DNA of 64,000 bases from Parapristionchus giblindavisi (GCA_943737045.1 CALSFV010000066.1:249001-313000); one strand, 5' to 3'; shown: positions 11,571 through 23,796, counted from the first letter of the stretch. Numbers and translations: made by a program. Notes: generated by a model from the sequence alone, not told the origin.

Positions 11571-12524
11571 TTAATGGAATTTTATCGCTTTTGTATTGCA
11601 GCTGATGCAGATATTCGAATTTCGCCACACGATCAATAAAGTTATATTATTAAATAAAATATATTTTGCTTGTTCATGCTTTTCACAGTAAGTTCCCGCA
11701 GGTCAGTTTTTAATAATTTGCACAGAGTAATATCAGCTTCACTTTTTGTCGTCTTTCCGCACAGTAACAGGGCCCGTTACTGTGAGGAACGGTGACAAGA
11801 AGCCTTTCAGCAAGTGAGAGCAAAATTACCGGCCGGTCGGTGAATGGGAGAGTGTTGGGGGAGGGGTTGGGTTGGATCGGTAGTGGGGAGGATTGGTGTA
11901 CTACAATTCGATCATTATGGTGATGGGAAAATGATAAATAGTATCAAACGTAAAAAGTGTTATGTGTCACTTATTTCTTTCTTCTAGACAGTGAAGTCAT
12001 TATCATCACCTATTTATTTTTTTATCATATTCATTTTCATGTGCCGTTGCATGCGTGTGCATGTTGGTAAAATATAAATAAAATATATATGTCGATAAAT
12101 CGAAAAATAAGTAATCAAAAAGGCGATGTAATCCCTATGAGGAAAGGGAATATGAGGAATGGAATCGAAAAATAACCTAATCGTATTTATCAACAAAAAA
12201 AGATAAAAAATCCAATACCAGTCCAGTCCAGTACACACCAATCCATTGCGCAATATTCCAACCATCCAAAGATCAAAGATCAACTAGTCCAATGATAAAA
12301 CCCAAAGTACAGTTCCTAACAATGATTCCATTGCATTCCAAGACAATTGGATTTCTTGGAAATACATCGATTAAGGTAATAAATAAACTTCTCTGACTTT
12401 GTAATAAACGATGTAAGAAAAAACTTATCAAACTCAATAATATATTATAATATTTTATAATATAAGCTCAATTATATTCAATGTTTTCAGAGGATGCCAC
12501 GCGCCGTGAGCAGAGGGAAGGGTC

Positions 12525-13110
12525 TTCTTTATTACTTTTACTTTTTTATTATTATTTTTTATTTTATTTTTTTATTTATTTTTTATTTTTATCACTTTTT
12601 TAATTTTATTTATTTTTATAACTTTTTTTATTACTTTTTTATTACTTTTATTTTTATTTTTTTATTACTTTTTTTTATTACTATTTTATTTTTTATTACT
12701 TTTTATTTTTTTACTTTTTAAAATTTTTTATTACTTTTTTTATTACTATTATTTTTTTAATTTTTTATTTCATTACTTTTATTTTTTTATTATCATTTTT
12801 TTATTTTATTTTTTATTTATTTTTTATTTTTATCACTTTTTTATTACTTTTATTTTTATTTTTTTATTTTCATTTTATTACTTTTTAATTTTTTTTTTTA
12901 TTTTTATTACTTTAATTTTTTTTTATTACTTTTTTTATTTTTTTTATTTTTATTACTATTTTATTTTTATTACTTTTTATTTTTTTTTACTTTTTTAAAT
13001 TTTTTTATTACTTTTTTATTACTATTATTTTTTTAAATATTTTTATTACTTTTATTTTTTTATTTTTTTTTTATTTTTTTATTTTTTTTTTATTTTTTTA
13101 ATTTTTTTCA
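12525..13110 (+). repeat. (TTTTTATTAC)n degenerate T-rich tract, copy B
   Basis: Same composition and same flanks as 6474-6932, but longer and with a different internal order. The tract has therefore changed length independently since the duplication. Confidence 0.9.
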
Positions 13111-14319
13111 CAGGTCTTCTCAACGACGCCGCGCCGTAAACAAAGGGAAGGGTCTTTTTTTATTACTAACTAATCTTTTTTTTTCACAGCTCATCCCACG
13201 CCGCGCCGCGAGCAAAGGAGGAGGTAAATATATTTTTAAAATATACATTTTCTTTTCAATGTGCATTGTTATTAATGAATCTAGTTAATCTAAAAAATAC
13301 GCATAATTAGATAGATAAAAATGATCGATAATAAATTTATTTCTACTTCGTCTTAAACGATGTATTTTCAAGCTAACCAGTGGTCTGGGAATGTAATGGA
13401 CTCAATGTTAGGGTGTACTTTGGGTGTATCATTGGATTAGTTGATCTTTGATCTCTGGATGGTTGGTTCTATTGCGCAATGGATTGGTGTGTACTGGACT
13501 GGACTGGTATTGGATGAAATATGACAATTTTGTGTTCGATCGACGTGTTCTAAAAATTCATAAGTTAACTTAATTAGCGATTAGAACGTAATTTTATTTG
13601 ATTACTAATGGATGCGGTTGTAAGGTTATGTGTATGCAAATATAATTAGAAGTATATGAAAATTGACCGACCGGGCTTGAAAAAAATGAAATATGAAGAT
13701 GAAATCACATAATCATAATCGTGTATTTAGATTAACAAATTATATCGTCATTATGAATTATGGACTACAATCTTTATATATGTTAATTTGAATTTCTTTT
13801 TAAAGATTTCTTTTTAAAGACACGTGATCAAATTGCGACTTGGTTCGTTCTTGTAAGTCGATCAAACACAACTTCAACTGTGAATAGTGGAGGACGAGAC
13901 CTTGTCGAATTACAGAAGGAAGATCACTTAAAGAGCAAAGATCAGTCTCACTTTTCGCTTTCATTGACATATTATGAATATTAAGGAATCTACTAATGAT
14001 ACAACCACCGTATATTTCATTCAAACGAGATCGCAGTTATTTATTAGACGTAAAAAGGTAAAGGTACAACCTGTTATTCAAGGCACACGAAGTCCTGCGG
14101 GTGATCACTGCTAGGCCAGCGATCGTTCAAGGCCAATTCAGTCCGGAGGGCCTAATCTCTTCTTCGGACCTACTTTACCTATTCACCTATTGATGACAGA
14201 TGGCCTCATTTTCACAATTCAATTCGTCTACAGTTTTTTTTGTACTTTTCCGTTCATCTTCTTATAAAGTTAATTTACGTAACGTTTACTTTATTAACCT
14301 TAGTAGCTTAAGTTATTAA

Positions 14320-15652
14320 GAGTCCGATCTGTAAGACTCGACCATGGTCCGGGCATCGCGCCAAGAATTTTGATTCAGGCCACTCCACTTTATGGCTGTA
14401 GGGTACCTTGGGCCCTGATTACAAAATGGTACCCAAAGTGGCCCAGTGGAAAGCGGTGCGCCAGGTGGGAGCCAAGTTTGAAAACTCGATTTTCATATTT
14501 TTTCAACCGAACCAGCTAGAGACCAAATTTCTTCGGCATTGTGTTAGGCATGCCGAATGTGCACAGAACCACTATTGAGATTAATTTTAAGCAATTCCTA
14601 GACTAATTTTTTGACTCGATTTTTAGGTTTTTTTTTTGATTTCTCGGCATCTCAATGATGTCAATTCCGCAAAAATTCTCTAGTATATTCATGGAGCCCA
14701 ACTACTAGTGCATGTAACCCTGCTAGGCGGAAATCGATCCCGAGGTCATGGCATAAAAAAATCAATTTTGGAAAATAAACGACTTTCATATTGATTATGT
14801 ACATCGCAAAGTACTAAGATAGAATGTTACAGAAAGTAGGTTAGAAACTGATTCAAGCACAATTCTGACTTGTTGGCACGCATTCAACATGAAAGTTTTC
14901 GAAAAATGGTTGAAAGGAGAGATCAGCCATTGAGTATTGGCTGAATATTCTTCACATCATTAGTAGTTCACAATAAGCCGCATATATGAAAACATTTCAA
15001 ACATGAGAAATTTTAAAATTTTCTACCATTACCCCCGGGTCGTGAAAATCTAAATTTTCAAATTGATCCAAGTGATGGGCTTCTTGCGTCATTTTACTCG
15101 TCTCACCTCTAAATTTTGAGTAGACCACAATTCCGCACTAATCGTTAGGAAAATACAGCAAAAATCATGAAATAACGATTCTGAGTCAAGTTGGAGACAC
15201 TCAGACCGATTTTTTCCGACACGCGCAATCCAAGATCGATTTCCGCCTAGCAGGGTTACATGCACTAGTAGTTGGGCTCCATGAATATACTAGAGAACTT
15301 TTGCGGAAATGACATTGAGATGCCGAGAAATCGAAAAAAAACTAAAAATCGAGTCAAAAAATTAGTCTAGGAATTGCTTAAAATTAATCTCAATAGTGTT
15401 TCTGTGCACATTCGGCATGCCTAACACAATGCCGAAGAAATTTGGTCTCTAGCTTGTTCGGTTGAAAAAAATATGAAAATCGAGTTTTCAAACCTGGCGC
15501 ACCGCTTTCCACTGGTAGGGCCACTTTGGGTACCATTTTGTAATCAGGGCCCAAGGTACCCTACACCCATAAAGTGAAATGGCTTTAATCAAAATTCTTG
15601 GCGCGATGTCCGAAATCTGACCGAAATGGTCGAGTCTTACAGATCCGGACTC
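14320..15652. mobile_element. Family C TTAA fold-back element (1.33 kb)
   Basis: Flanked by TTAA at 14316-14319 and 15653-15656. The ends are GAGTCCGATCTGTAAGACTC and its near-exact reverse complement. The arms run several hundred bp (CCAAGAATTTTGATTCAGGCC; CGAAATGGTCGAGTCTTAC). Copy A of the duplication keeps the empty site (AAGTTATTAACTTTGG at about 8225). No transposase frame was recognised. Confidence 0.85.
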
Positions 15653-16079
15653 TTAACGGTTTTAAGTAACGTTCCCCACTTTTGACACTCCAAAGAACTC
15701 ACTACTGCCTCGTTACCTTTTTTTCTAACGCGTGTCAATTTCCTTTTCTTCCTGCCTCACATTATTAATTGGTCCATAATTCTCGCTGATTTACCCTGTT
15801 TTCCCTTTCACGGTTACTGTATCTTTGAAACGAATGATTTTAAAAAAAGACCGATCAATTAAATGTCTTCGTGTTTCCATCGATTGTGTATTTATTTTCC
15901 TACCCTGTTTTCGTGTCTGTTGAATCGAATATAAATTCGTTCATTTTCTGATAAATGTAAATGGTAAATGTAATAATAAATGCAATTATTATTTGCTTTA
16001 CATTATTTTCCACCTAGTCACGTGCACCAACTGAGCTATGGCATAATGTTTCTGTGTAATAAAGATGTGAAAGACAATT

Positions 16080-16150
16080 CCAGCCAACCGGATTCTACCC
16101 GTGACCTAAGGATCTACAGTCCTCCGCTCTACCAACTGAGCTATGGCTGG
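16080..16150 (-). pseudogene. Degenerate tRNA-Tyr copy
   Basis: Matches the tRNA-Tyr genes at 23.1-23.9 kb but has a damaged T arm: TTCTACCCGTGAC replaces TTCGAACCAGTGAC, one base is lost, and the B box is destroyed. A second fragment (CACCAACTGAGCTATGGC) lies at 16025-16042. The downstream flank to about 16280 matches 23952-24090. Confidence 0.8.
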
Positions 16151-16307
16151 AGATGAAAGCAATAGCATTCACATGCGATATGAAATGAAGAATTGGTGTA
16201 AGCAAATCTACCTTGTTCTTCTTTTCGTTTCCTCACAGCAAAAAAATAGAAAATTTACTGATTTTTAAAAAGATTTTGTTTATATGAATTTCAAATCAGG
16301 TGTCACT

Positions 16308-19300
16308 TTAACAATATCGAGTGTCATCGTTAGTGACATCATAGGAAATGCAATCGCAGCCCACATCATACTGAAGAGTGTCCGGATTCGCGTTGACTAT
16401 CAAATCGCCCATAGATGATGCGGGCGAGAAGTGTCCATGTTTAGCGCTCCAGAGACCGGTGGACAGGTCACATGTGAGCTCCTCGACGTACGTATACTTG
16501 AACGAGTCGCCGACGACGTTTATGTATGCCTGAACAACTTGAGTTGATCTTTGATCTTTGATCTTTGATCTTTCCAACTGACCACTCTGACTAGACGCTC
16601 TCGTCTACGATAGATAGACTTTCACTGACATTAGTCTCTCGCAGACAAAGAAAACGAAAGAGAGTGCGGCCAGAGTGGAGAGTATCAAAAAAAAACTGTT
16701 ACAGTTTTTTTTCGTTTCTTCTTGATCATTAGTACTATCAATTATTTTCTTTTAACTCTGTCATTAAATTGAAAGATGCGATAAATATTTATTTAATATA
16801 TTTAAGATGTATATTTAAGATGACAACTTTTTTAAAAATAATAATACATTTTTATAAATTTAACCTCGAGATAGGGAGTGGTGGGGTCTGCGCAGATGAA
16901 CATCAATCCGTCGGCCGATCGAGACTGCAATGAGTAAAATGTCGTTGATTTCTTAAGAGGCCTGCTCCCTAAGACTCGATCATATTCGACCACCCCCGGA
17001 CACGTGCGCTAGCAATGAGAACTGGGAGTCCATACTTGGGTGTTAGGAGTGTCACCGGCCCTTATTACACAAAACAGCAGAAATTTCCTGTTTGTGCCCT
17101 CAGGCTATTTAAAAAAAATAATTTTAACAAAAAACGTTAAAAAATCATAATTTTTCAAATTGTTGAGATGAAGTCTAAATAACATTTGCGATGCGTCTAG
17201 GGTGCACAGAGGTTGCTAATACACTATTAGCATCGAATGTGCGTTGATTCCTAAATCACTTTTTAGACTCAAAATTATGGTTTTTTCGGACAAATTATCG
17301 CTTGTTGTAGATTGCTGCAAAGATTTCCGACCAGGTATTGTAGCCTAAGCAATTCTGCATTGATTTCACTTAAAACCGGATTCTTCCCGTTAGACCATCT
17401 TGCCGAAATTTTCGTTCGAATTTCCGTCATCGATGGTTTTCCCGAACAAATGTATTTTTCAAACGTATTTTCCAAACGATTGGTGCGGAATTGTGCTCTA
17501 CACAAAGTTTCGAGGTGAGACCAGTAAAATGACACAAAACGCCCATCACCTGGATCAATTTGAAAATTTCGATTTTCACGACCCGGGGGTCATGGTCCGA
17601 AAATTTCCAAATTTCTCAAGTTTGAAATGTTTTCATTTATGTGGCTTGTTGTGAAGTACTAATGCTGTGAATAATATTCAGCCAATGCTCAATGGCTGAT
17701 CTCTCCTTTCAACCATTTTTTCGAAAATTTTCATTCTGATTGCGTGCGAAAAATCAGAATTGTGTTTGAATAAGTTTCCAACTTGCTTTCTGTAACATTC
17801 TGTCATAGTACTTTGCAATGTACATTATTAATATGAAAATCGTTTATTTTCGAAAATTCATAAAATTCAATTTGAGTGCCTACTTTCACGGCAAATTGCT
17901 AAAATATTGCAGTTTTTCGACTCGAATGCTGCGACAATGAGCAAATGACAATGACAATGTGAAGTTTCATGATGAGTGAAACATAGTAGAACTGGAATCC
18001 CGTCATTCGGCTCACTTTTGAAAAATCGATTTCCATGACCCCGGGGTCATGGTAAAAAAATATGAATTTTCGAAATTGAACGATTTTCATATTGATTATG
18101 TACATTGTAAAGTACTATGACAGAATGTAACAGAAAGTAAGTTGGAAACTGATTCAAGCACAATTCTGATTTTTCGCACGTAATCAGAATGAAAATTTTC
18201 GAAAAAATGGTTGAAAATATAGATCAGCCATTGAGCATTGGTTGAATATTATTCACATCATTAGTACTTCACAATAAGCCACATAAATTAAAACATTTCA
18301 AACTTGAGAAATTTTGAAATTTTCAGACCATGACCCCCGGGTCATGAAAATCGAAATTTTCAAATTGATCCAAGTGATGGGCTTCTTGTGCCATTTTACT
18401 GGTCTCACCTCGAAACTTTGTGTAGAGCACAATTCCGCACCAATCGTTTGGAAAATACGTTTGAAAAATACATTTGTTCGGGAAAACCATCGATGACGGA
18501 AATTCGAACGAAAATTTCGGCAAGATGGTCTAACGGGAAGAATCCGGTTTTAAGTGAAATCAATGCAGAATTGCTTAGGCTACAATACCTGGTCGGAAAT
18601 CTTTGCAGCAATCTACAACAAGCGATAATTTGTCCGAAAAAACCATAATTTTGAGTCTAAAAAGTGGTTTAGGAATCAACGCACATTCGATGCTAATAGT
18701 GTATTAGCAACCTCTGTGCACCCTAGACGCATCGCAAATGATATTTAGACTTCATCTCAACAATTTGAAAAATTATGATTTTTTAACGTTTTTTTATTAA
18801 AATTATTTTTTTAAATAGCCTGAGGGCATAAACAGGAAATTTCTGCTGTTTTGTGTAATAAGGGCCGGTGACACTCCTAACACCCAAGTATGGACCCCCA
18901 CTTCCCATTGCTAGCGCACGTGTCCGGGGGGTGGTCGAGTATAAACGGCCATCTCTCTTAAAATCTTGAGGGCTAAAACAGAATAAAATCGCGCACATTT
19001 GCTTGCTCATCTCATGTTTTCCTTGGAGTTATTTCCCCCCAAAGTTAAGAAGAATTGCGACATTTAATAACTTTTGCTTATCTTCGTACGCAAAAGTTAT
19101 TAAATGTGACAATTATTACCACGTAAGGTCATGGTGAGAGTCTCCACGAGTTAAATAGAGACTGGCAATCACAAATTTCTATTCAAAATCATTCCATCTT
19201 TTGCTAACTAGACAATACAAAGATTTTAAAAAACATTTTTTAAAAATTTTTTTAAACAATGATAAAAATATATCGTTCCGATATGTCAGGATCATGTACG

Positions 19301-22300
19301 GCCAAGGTCGTTAAAACTAGGAAGTTTCCGGATCGCGCGGTTCAGGACACTGTATATGTATAGGTCATTCAAAAAAGTTCTAATTTTTTTCACTTATATG
19401 ATGTCGCGGGCTCCCTTTTTAAACTCGTATACTATTATACAAAGGTTATTATGCCTTAAAAAGTAATTCGAAAACACTCCGCACCGGTTGATTGCCGTAT
19501 GAAGTGTATGAATCCTCCAATAGATTCGGATCCGCACATCCGCGACATCGGACCGATTGTGTGGGACTAAAGGTACTTCCATCGGATAGAGTCCACTGTC
19601 CACCGATGCATGTCAGATCTCCCAGTGTCTGTGAAACAGGGAACACTATCGATTAGGACTTGTGTTAAATTTGTATTTTGTTTGATCAGGTCAGGTATAT
19701 AATATATAACGCGATTCACAATTGCTTTGACATGGTTCCCCCGTACTTTGTTCCAGTTCGCAAACCCAATTAATTCATACCTGATTCGCAGTCGAGATAA
19801 GTGTGCTGATGCTAGAACATGTTACTGTAGCCGCATCTTGTGTAGGCGGCTCACACGTCCAGTATTCAGCGCAACCGGAGAAAGAGGTGTTGAGTGGGGT
19901 ACAGTCATTTACTGGAGTTGTAGTAGTTGTGGCCACGGTAGATATTGTAGTATTAGTAGGAGCGGTTACGGTAGACAAGGTGGTAGACCCGGTTACGGTA
20001 GATGAAGTGGTAGACCCGGTTACGGTAGATGAAGTGGATGACCCGGTTAGGGTAGATGACGTGGAAGACCCGGTTACGGTAGATGAAGTAGAAAACGTGG
20101 TTACAGTAGACGAGGTCGTAGTCTCTGTTGCAGTAGGCGTAGTTACTGTAGCCGTTGTAGAGCCAGTCGTTGAATCTAAAAAAATGTAGTGTACAGCGAA
20201 TGAAATGACTCTAAGCCCTAAAGTATCTTCTCCATTTTTGTTCCACAAGAGTCCGGATCTGTAAGACTCGACCATGTTCCGGACATCGCGCCAAGAATTT
20301 TGATTCAGGCCACTCCACTTTATGGGTGTAGGATACCTTGGGCCCTGATTACAAAATGGTACCCAAAGTGGCCCTACCAGTGGAAAGCGGCGCGCCAGGT
20401 GGGCGCCAAATTTGAAAACTCGATTTTCATATTTTTTCAACCGAACAAGCTAGAGACCAAATTTTTTCGGCATTGTGTTAGGCATGCCGAATGTGTACAA
20501 AAACACTATTGAGATTAATTTTAAGCAATTCCTAGATTAATTTTTTGACTCGATTTTTAGGCTTTGTTCGATTTCTCGGCATCTCAATGTCAATTCCGCA
20601 CAAGTTCTCTGGTATATTCATAGAGCCCGACTACTAGTGCATGTAACCCTGCTAGGCGGAAATCGATCTTGGATTGCGCGTGTCGGAAAAATCGGCCTGA
20701 GTGTTGACTCAGAATCGTTATTTCATAATTTCTTGCTGTATTTTCAAAACGATTAGTGCGGAATTGAGGTCTTCTCAAAGTTTAGAGGAGAGACTAGTAG
20801 AATGACACAAGAAGCCCATAACTTGGATCAATTTGAAAATTTCGATTTTCATGACCCGGGGGTCATGATCGAAAATTTCAAAATTTCTCAAGTTTGAAAT
20901 GTTTTCATTTATGTGGCTTCTTGTGAAATACTAATGATGTGAAGAATATTCAGCCAATGCTCAATGGCTGATCTCTCCTTTCAACTATTTTTCGAAAAGT
21001 TTCATGTTGAATGCGTGCGAAAAAGTCAGAATTGTGCTTGAATGAGTTTCAAACTTACTTTCTGTAACATTCTATCTAAGTACTTTGCAATGCACATAAT
21101 CAATATGAAAATCGTTAATTTTGGAAAATTAATATTTTTTTACCCTGACCCCGGGGTCATGGAAATCGATTTTTTCAAAAGTGAGCCGAATTCCGGGATT
21201 TCAGTTCTACTATGTTTACTCATCAAACTTCACATTGTCATTGTCATTTGCACATTGTCGCAGCATTCGAGTCGAAAAACTGCAATATTTCAGAAATTTT
21301 CCGTGAAAGTAGGCACTCAAATTGATTTTTTTGAATTTTCGAAAATAAACGATTTTCATATTGATTATGTATAGCGCAAAGTACTAAGATAGAATGTTAC
21401 AGAGAGTAAGTTGAAAACTGATTTAAGCATAATTCTGACTTTTTCGAACGCATTCAACATGACACTTTTCGAAAAATGGTTGAAAGGAGAGATCAGCCAT
21501 TGAGCATTGGCTGAATATTCTTCACATCATTACTTCACAAGAAGCCACATAAATGAAAACATTTCAAACTTGAGAAATTTTGAAATTTTCTACCATGACT
21601 CATGAAAATCGAAATTGATCCAAGTGATGGGCTTCTTGTGTCATTTTACTCGTCTCACCTCAAAACTTTGCGTAGACCACAATTCCTAACACAATGCCGA
21701 AAAAATTTGGTCTCTAGCTTGTTCGGTTGAAAAAATATGAAAATCGAGTTTTCAAATTTGGCGCCCACCTGGCGCGCCGCTTTCCACTGGTAGGGCCACT
21801 TTGGGTACCATTTTGTAATCAGGGCCCAAGGTACCCTACACCCATAAAGTGGAGTGGCCTGAATCAAAATTCTTGGCGCGATGTCCGAAATTTGACCGAA
21901 ATGGTCGAGTCTTACAGATCCGGACTCTTAAGCGGACTATGAAAAAAATTACGTGGTAATTCGCAAAAGTTTCTGTTTCAGATATGAAAAAAAACTCACC
22001 AGTGCATTTCGCCCAGAGAGTTGGTGGACTATTGACACATCGAATTGGTTGCCCATCTCCATCACCAAGCAGCACACACTTTCCGTTATTCAATACTACT
22101 GCTGAACACTGCAAATGATAGGCAATGGCAATGATAAGGCGAATCCGGGCCAATTTTACCATCCGCTCTGGCAATACTCTCTCGTAGACAAAGTAGGCGA
22201 GCGAGCGTTGTCAGGGTGGAGAGTTTCAAATTAGCCCCGCCATTCATCACCTGTGAATTGCTATCACAAAGTTGCTGACAAGTCGACATATCGGCCGTGC

Positions 22301-22903
22301 TGACAACATCTGCTACCAGGGGTCGGTGCACATCATACGTAACCGTGTTGTAGCAGGCCATCTAAACTTATTGGCTTGAATCCAAGTATCGCAAAGAGAA
22401 AAAACTGTGTTAAAACACCACACCATCCATCTGTACTACATGGCATATTTATATCTTATAACACTTTAATTTTTTATGTATAGTTTCATTTTACACTTTT
22501 AGTCTGTGGGATCATCACACCACTTTCAACGACACATCATTGATCCCTCGAACACAAAGAACTCTTGATACGTGTGTTATAAATGAAATAATGCATGATT
22601 ATGGAAAGCATTGCATGATCATGCAGGATTCAAGAATGTTAAGGAACGGAGTGCGCTTGGTCAGATTAATGACTCCATTATGATCATGCACTTTCTCTAT
22701 CCATGAATGAGTTTGGCCAGAGCTGTTGAATTTTCACAAGAATATTACTGTAACAATGCTAAAGATAATGCGAATGGATCATTTACATATAAACGATCGA
22801 GATTATTCTTTAAATATTTTTTCTACTGTGAACTTACCGTTAATTTAGCGGCGAGTAGACACAAAAACACGGCCGATGGCATTGTTGTTATGGTCTTGCG
22901 CAT
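16308..22903 (-). CDS. Secreted Cys/Thr-rich protein, PAN-like plus mucin-like (7 exons)
   Basis: Exons (coordinates on +, read on -): 22838-22903, 22251-22361, 22000-22108, 19781-20175, 19485-19628, 16865-16924, 16308-16529. All phases agree and give 368 residues ending TAA. Residues 1-22 are a signal peptide (PSAVFLCLLAA). Residues 23-95 (CYNTVTY, CQQLCDSN, CSAVVLNNGKCVLL, IRCVN, KCTG) have the cysteine and GKC pattern of a PAN/apple-like domain. Residues 97-185 are Thr/Ser-rich with 9-residue STVTGSTTS units, probably O-glycosylated. The C-terminal half has paired LTC..G.W motifs (LTCIGGQWTLSDG; LTCDLSTGLWSAKHG) and CRGC, reminiscent of nematode extracellular Cys domains; I do not name it. 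The likely location is extracellular or cuticle surface. Introns 3 and 5 hold family C fold-back elements. An in-frame alternative start is Met8. Exon joins are inferred. Confidence 0.82.
16578..16690. mobile_element. MITE family A, diverged, in intron 6 of the PAN-like gene
   Basis: Contains CTCTCGCAGACAAAGAAAAC and AGAGAGTGCGGCCAGAGTGG arms. The ends are decayed. Confidence 0.6.
16957..18957. mobile_element. Family C TTAA fold-back element (2.0 kb)
   Basis: TTAA at 16953-16956 and 18958-18961. The arms begin GAGGCC.. and end GGCCATCTCTC, and share CGGACACGTGCGCTAGCAATG. They are roughly 900 bp each around a centre near 17960. They include the internal palindrome CATGACCCCGGGGTCATGG also found in the other family C elements. 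It lies in an intron of the PAN-like gene, 29 nt from the exon 6 splice acceptor. Mirror-image 86-residue open frames on the two arms are a trivial result of the inversion. Confidence 0.85.
19976..20110 (-). repeat. 27-bp coding minisatellite (Thr/Ser mucin repeat)
   Basis: Five or so copies of GTAGATGAAGTGGTAGACCC plus GGTTACG (read on +) encode the 9-residue STVTGSTTS unit in exon 4 of the secreted gene. The frame is maintained because 27 is divisible by 3. Confidence 0.85.
20249..21927. mobile_element. Family C fold-back element (1.68 kb) in intron 3
   Basis: Ends GAGTCCGGATCTGTAAGACT and its reverse complement. The right flank is TTAA (21928-21931); the left flank is ACAA, so one target copy appears mutated. 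The arms match the 14.3-15.7 kb element; the centre matches the 16.96-18.96 kb element. Confidence 0.85.
22148..22241. mobile_element. MITE family A in intron 2 of the PAN-like gene
   Basis: CCGCTCTGGCAATACTCTCT to GGGTGGAGAGTTTCAAATTA. It ends within about 10 nt of the exon 2 donor. Confidence 0.75.
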
Positions 22904-23104
22904 TTGCACAAGGGTGTGGTTGAGTGTGGGTGCTCTCATGAGCGGAGGCAGACCCATCGCCAGGCAACACCACACGATAAACAAGTCAAACTACGCGGAT
23001 TCTTCCGTTGACTATATCCTATACCTGATGTTTTCAACAAAATTTGTTTCGTGAATTGAGTCATATATTTGCGTTACAAAAAGAAAATGATGTAAAAGAG
23101 AATT
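22362..23104. other. Intron 1 and upstream region of the PAN-like gene
   Basis: Apart from the signal-peptide exon (22838-22903), this is AT-rich sequence with repeated ATGATCATGCA-type palindromes at 22590-22690. No further exon was recognised. Confidence 0.4.
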
Positions 23105-23176
23105 CCAGCCAACCGGATTCGAACCAGTGACCTAAGGATCTACAGTCCTCCGCTCTACCAACTGAGCTATGGCTGG
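23105..23176 (-). tRNA. tRNA-Tyr (GTA), copy 1
   Basis: The 72-nt minus-strand cloverleaf has acceptor CCAGCCA/TGGCTGG, anticodon loop CTGTAGA (anticodon GTA), A box TAGCTCAGTTGG and B box GGTTCGAATCC. No intron is present. Array copies are followed by a short TTTT run for Pol III termination. Confidence 0.93.
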
Positions 23177-23259
23177 AGATGAGGATTATGTCAATCGTAA
23201 ACTACATGAATTGAGTCATCTTCCTGCGTTATAATAATAAAATGATGTAAAAGACAATT

Positions 23260-23331
23260 CCAGCCAACCGGATTCGAACCAGTGACCTAAGGATCTACAG
23301 TCCTCCGCTCTACCAACTGAGCTATGGCTGG
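23260..23331 (-). tRNA. tRNA-Tyr (GTA), copy 2
   Basis: Identical mature sequence to copy 1, 155 bp away. Downstream AATTGTCTTTTAC provides the Pol III T-run. Confidence 0.93.
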
Positions 23332-23414
23332 AGATGAGGATTATGTCAATCGTAAACTACATGAATTGAGTCATCTTCCTGCGTTATAATAATAAAATGA
23401 TGTAAAAGACAATT

Positions 23415-23486
23415 CCAGCCAACCGGATTCGAACCAGTGACCTAAGGATCTACAGTCCTCCGCTCTACCAACTGAGCTATGGCTGG
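23415..23486 (-). tRNA. tRNA-Tyr (GTA), copy 3
   Basis: Identical mature sequence in the next 155-bp unit. Confidence 0.93.
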
Positions 23487-23569
23487 AGATGAGGGTTATG
23501 TCAATGGTAAACTACATGAATTGAGTCATCTTCCTGCGTTATAATAATAAAATGACGTAAAAGACAATT

Positions 23570-23641
23570 CCAGCCAACCGGATTCGAACCAGTGACCTAA
23601 GGATCTACAGTCCTCCGCTCTACCAACTGAGCTATGGCTGG
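23570..23641 (-). tRNA. tRNA-Tyr (GTA), copy 4
   Basis: Identical mature sequence. The spacer differs by single bases (AATGACGTAAAAG). Confidence 0.93.
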
Positions 23642-23724
23642 AGATGAGGATTATGTCAATCGTAAACTACATGTATTGAGTCATCTTCCTGCGTTATAAT
23701 AATAAAATGATGTAAAAGACAATT

Positions 23725-23796
23725 CCAGCCAACCGGATTCGAACCAGTGACCTAAGGATCTACAGTCCTCCGCTCTACCAACTGAGCTATGGCTGG
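23725..23796 (-). tRNA. tRNA-Tyr (GTA), copy 5
   Basis: Identical mature sequence in the next 155-bp unit. Confidence 0.93.

Larger units (their letters stand above)
10815..16020. repeat. Segmental duplication, copy B
   Basis: Direct-orientation counterpart of 4075-8600, with the same landmarks in the same order. Copy B alone carries a 1.33-kb TTAA-flanked inverted-repeat element (14320-15652). It lacks the copy A insertion, so 11790-11850 shows the uninterrupted AAATTACCGGCCGG site. Confidence 0.85.

Noticed and set aside
17275..18648. Repeated 68 and 86-residue frames on both strands
   Set aside because: Arms of the family C inverted repeat; no splice or start support.
19775..20440. Single 221-residue open frame on the minus strand
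   Set aside because: Only its second part (19781-20175) is exon 4 of the secreted gene. The first part is intron and family C element sequence before a clear TTTTTTTAG acceptor.
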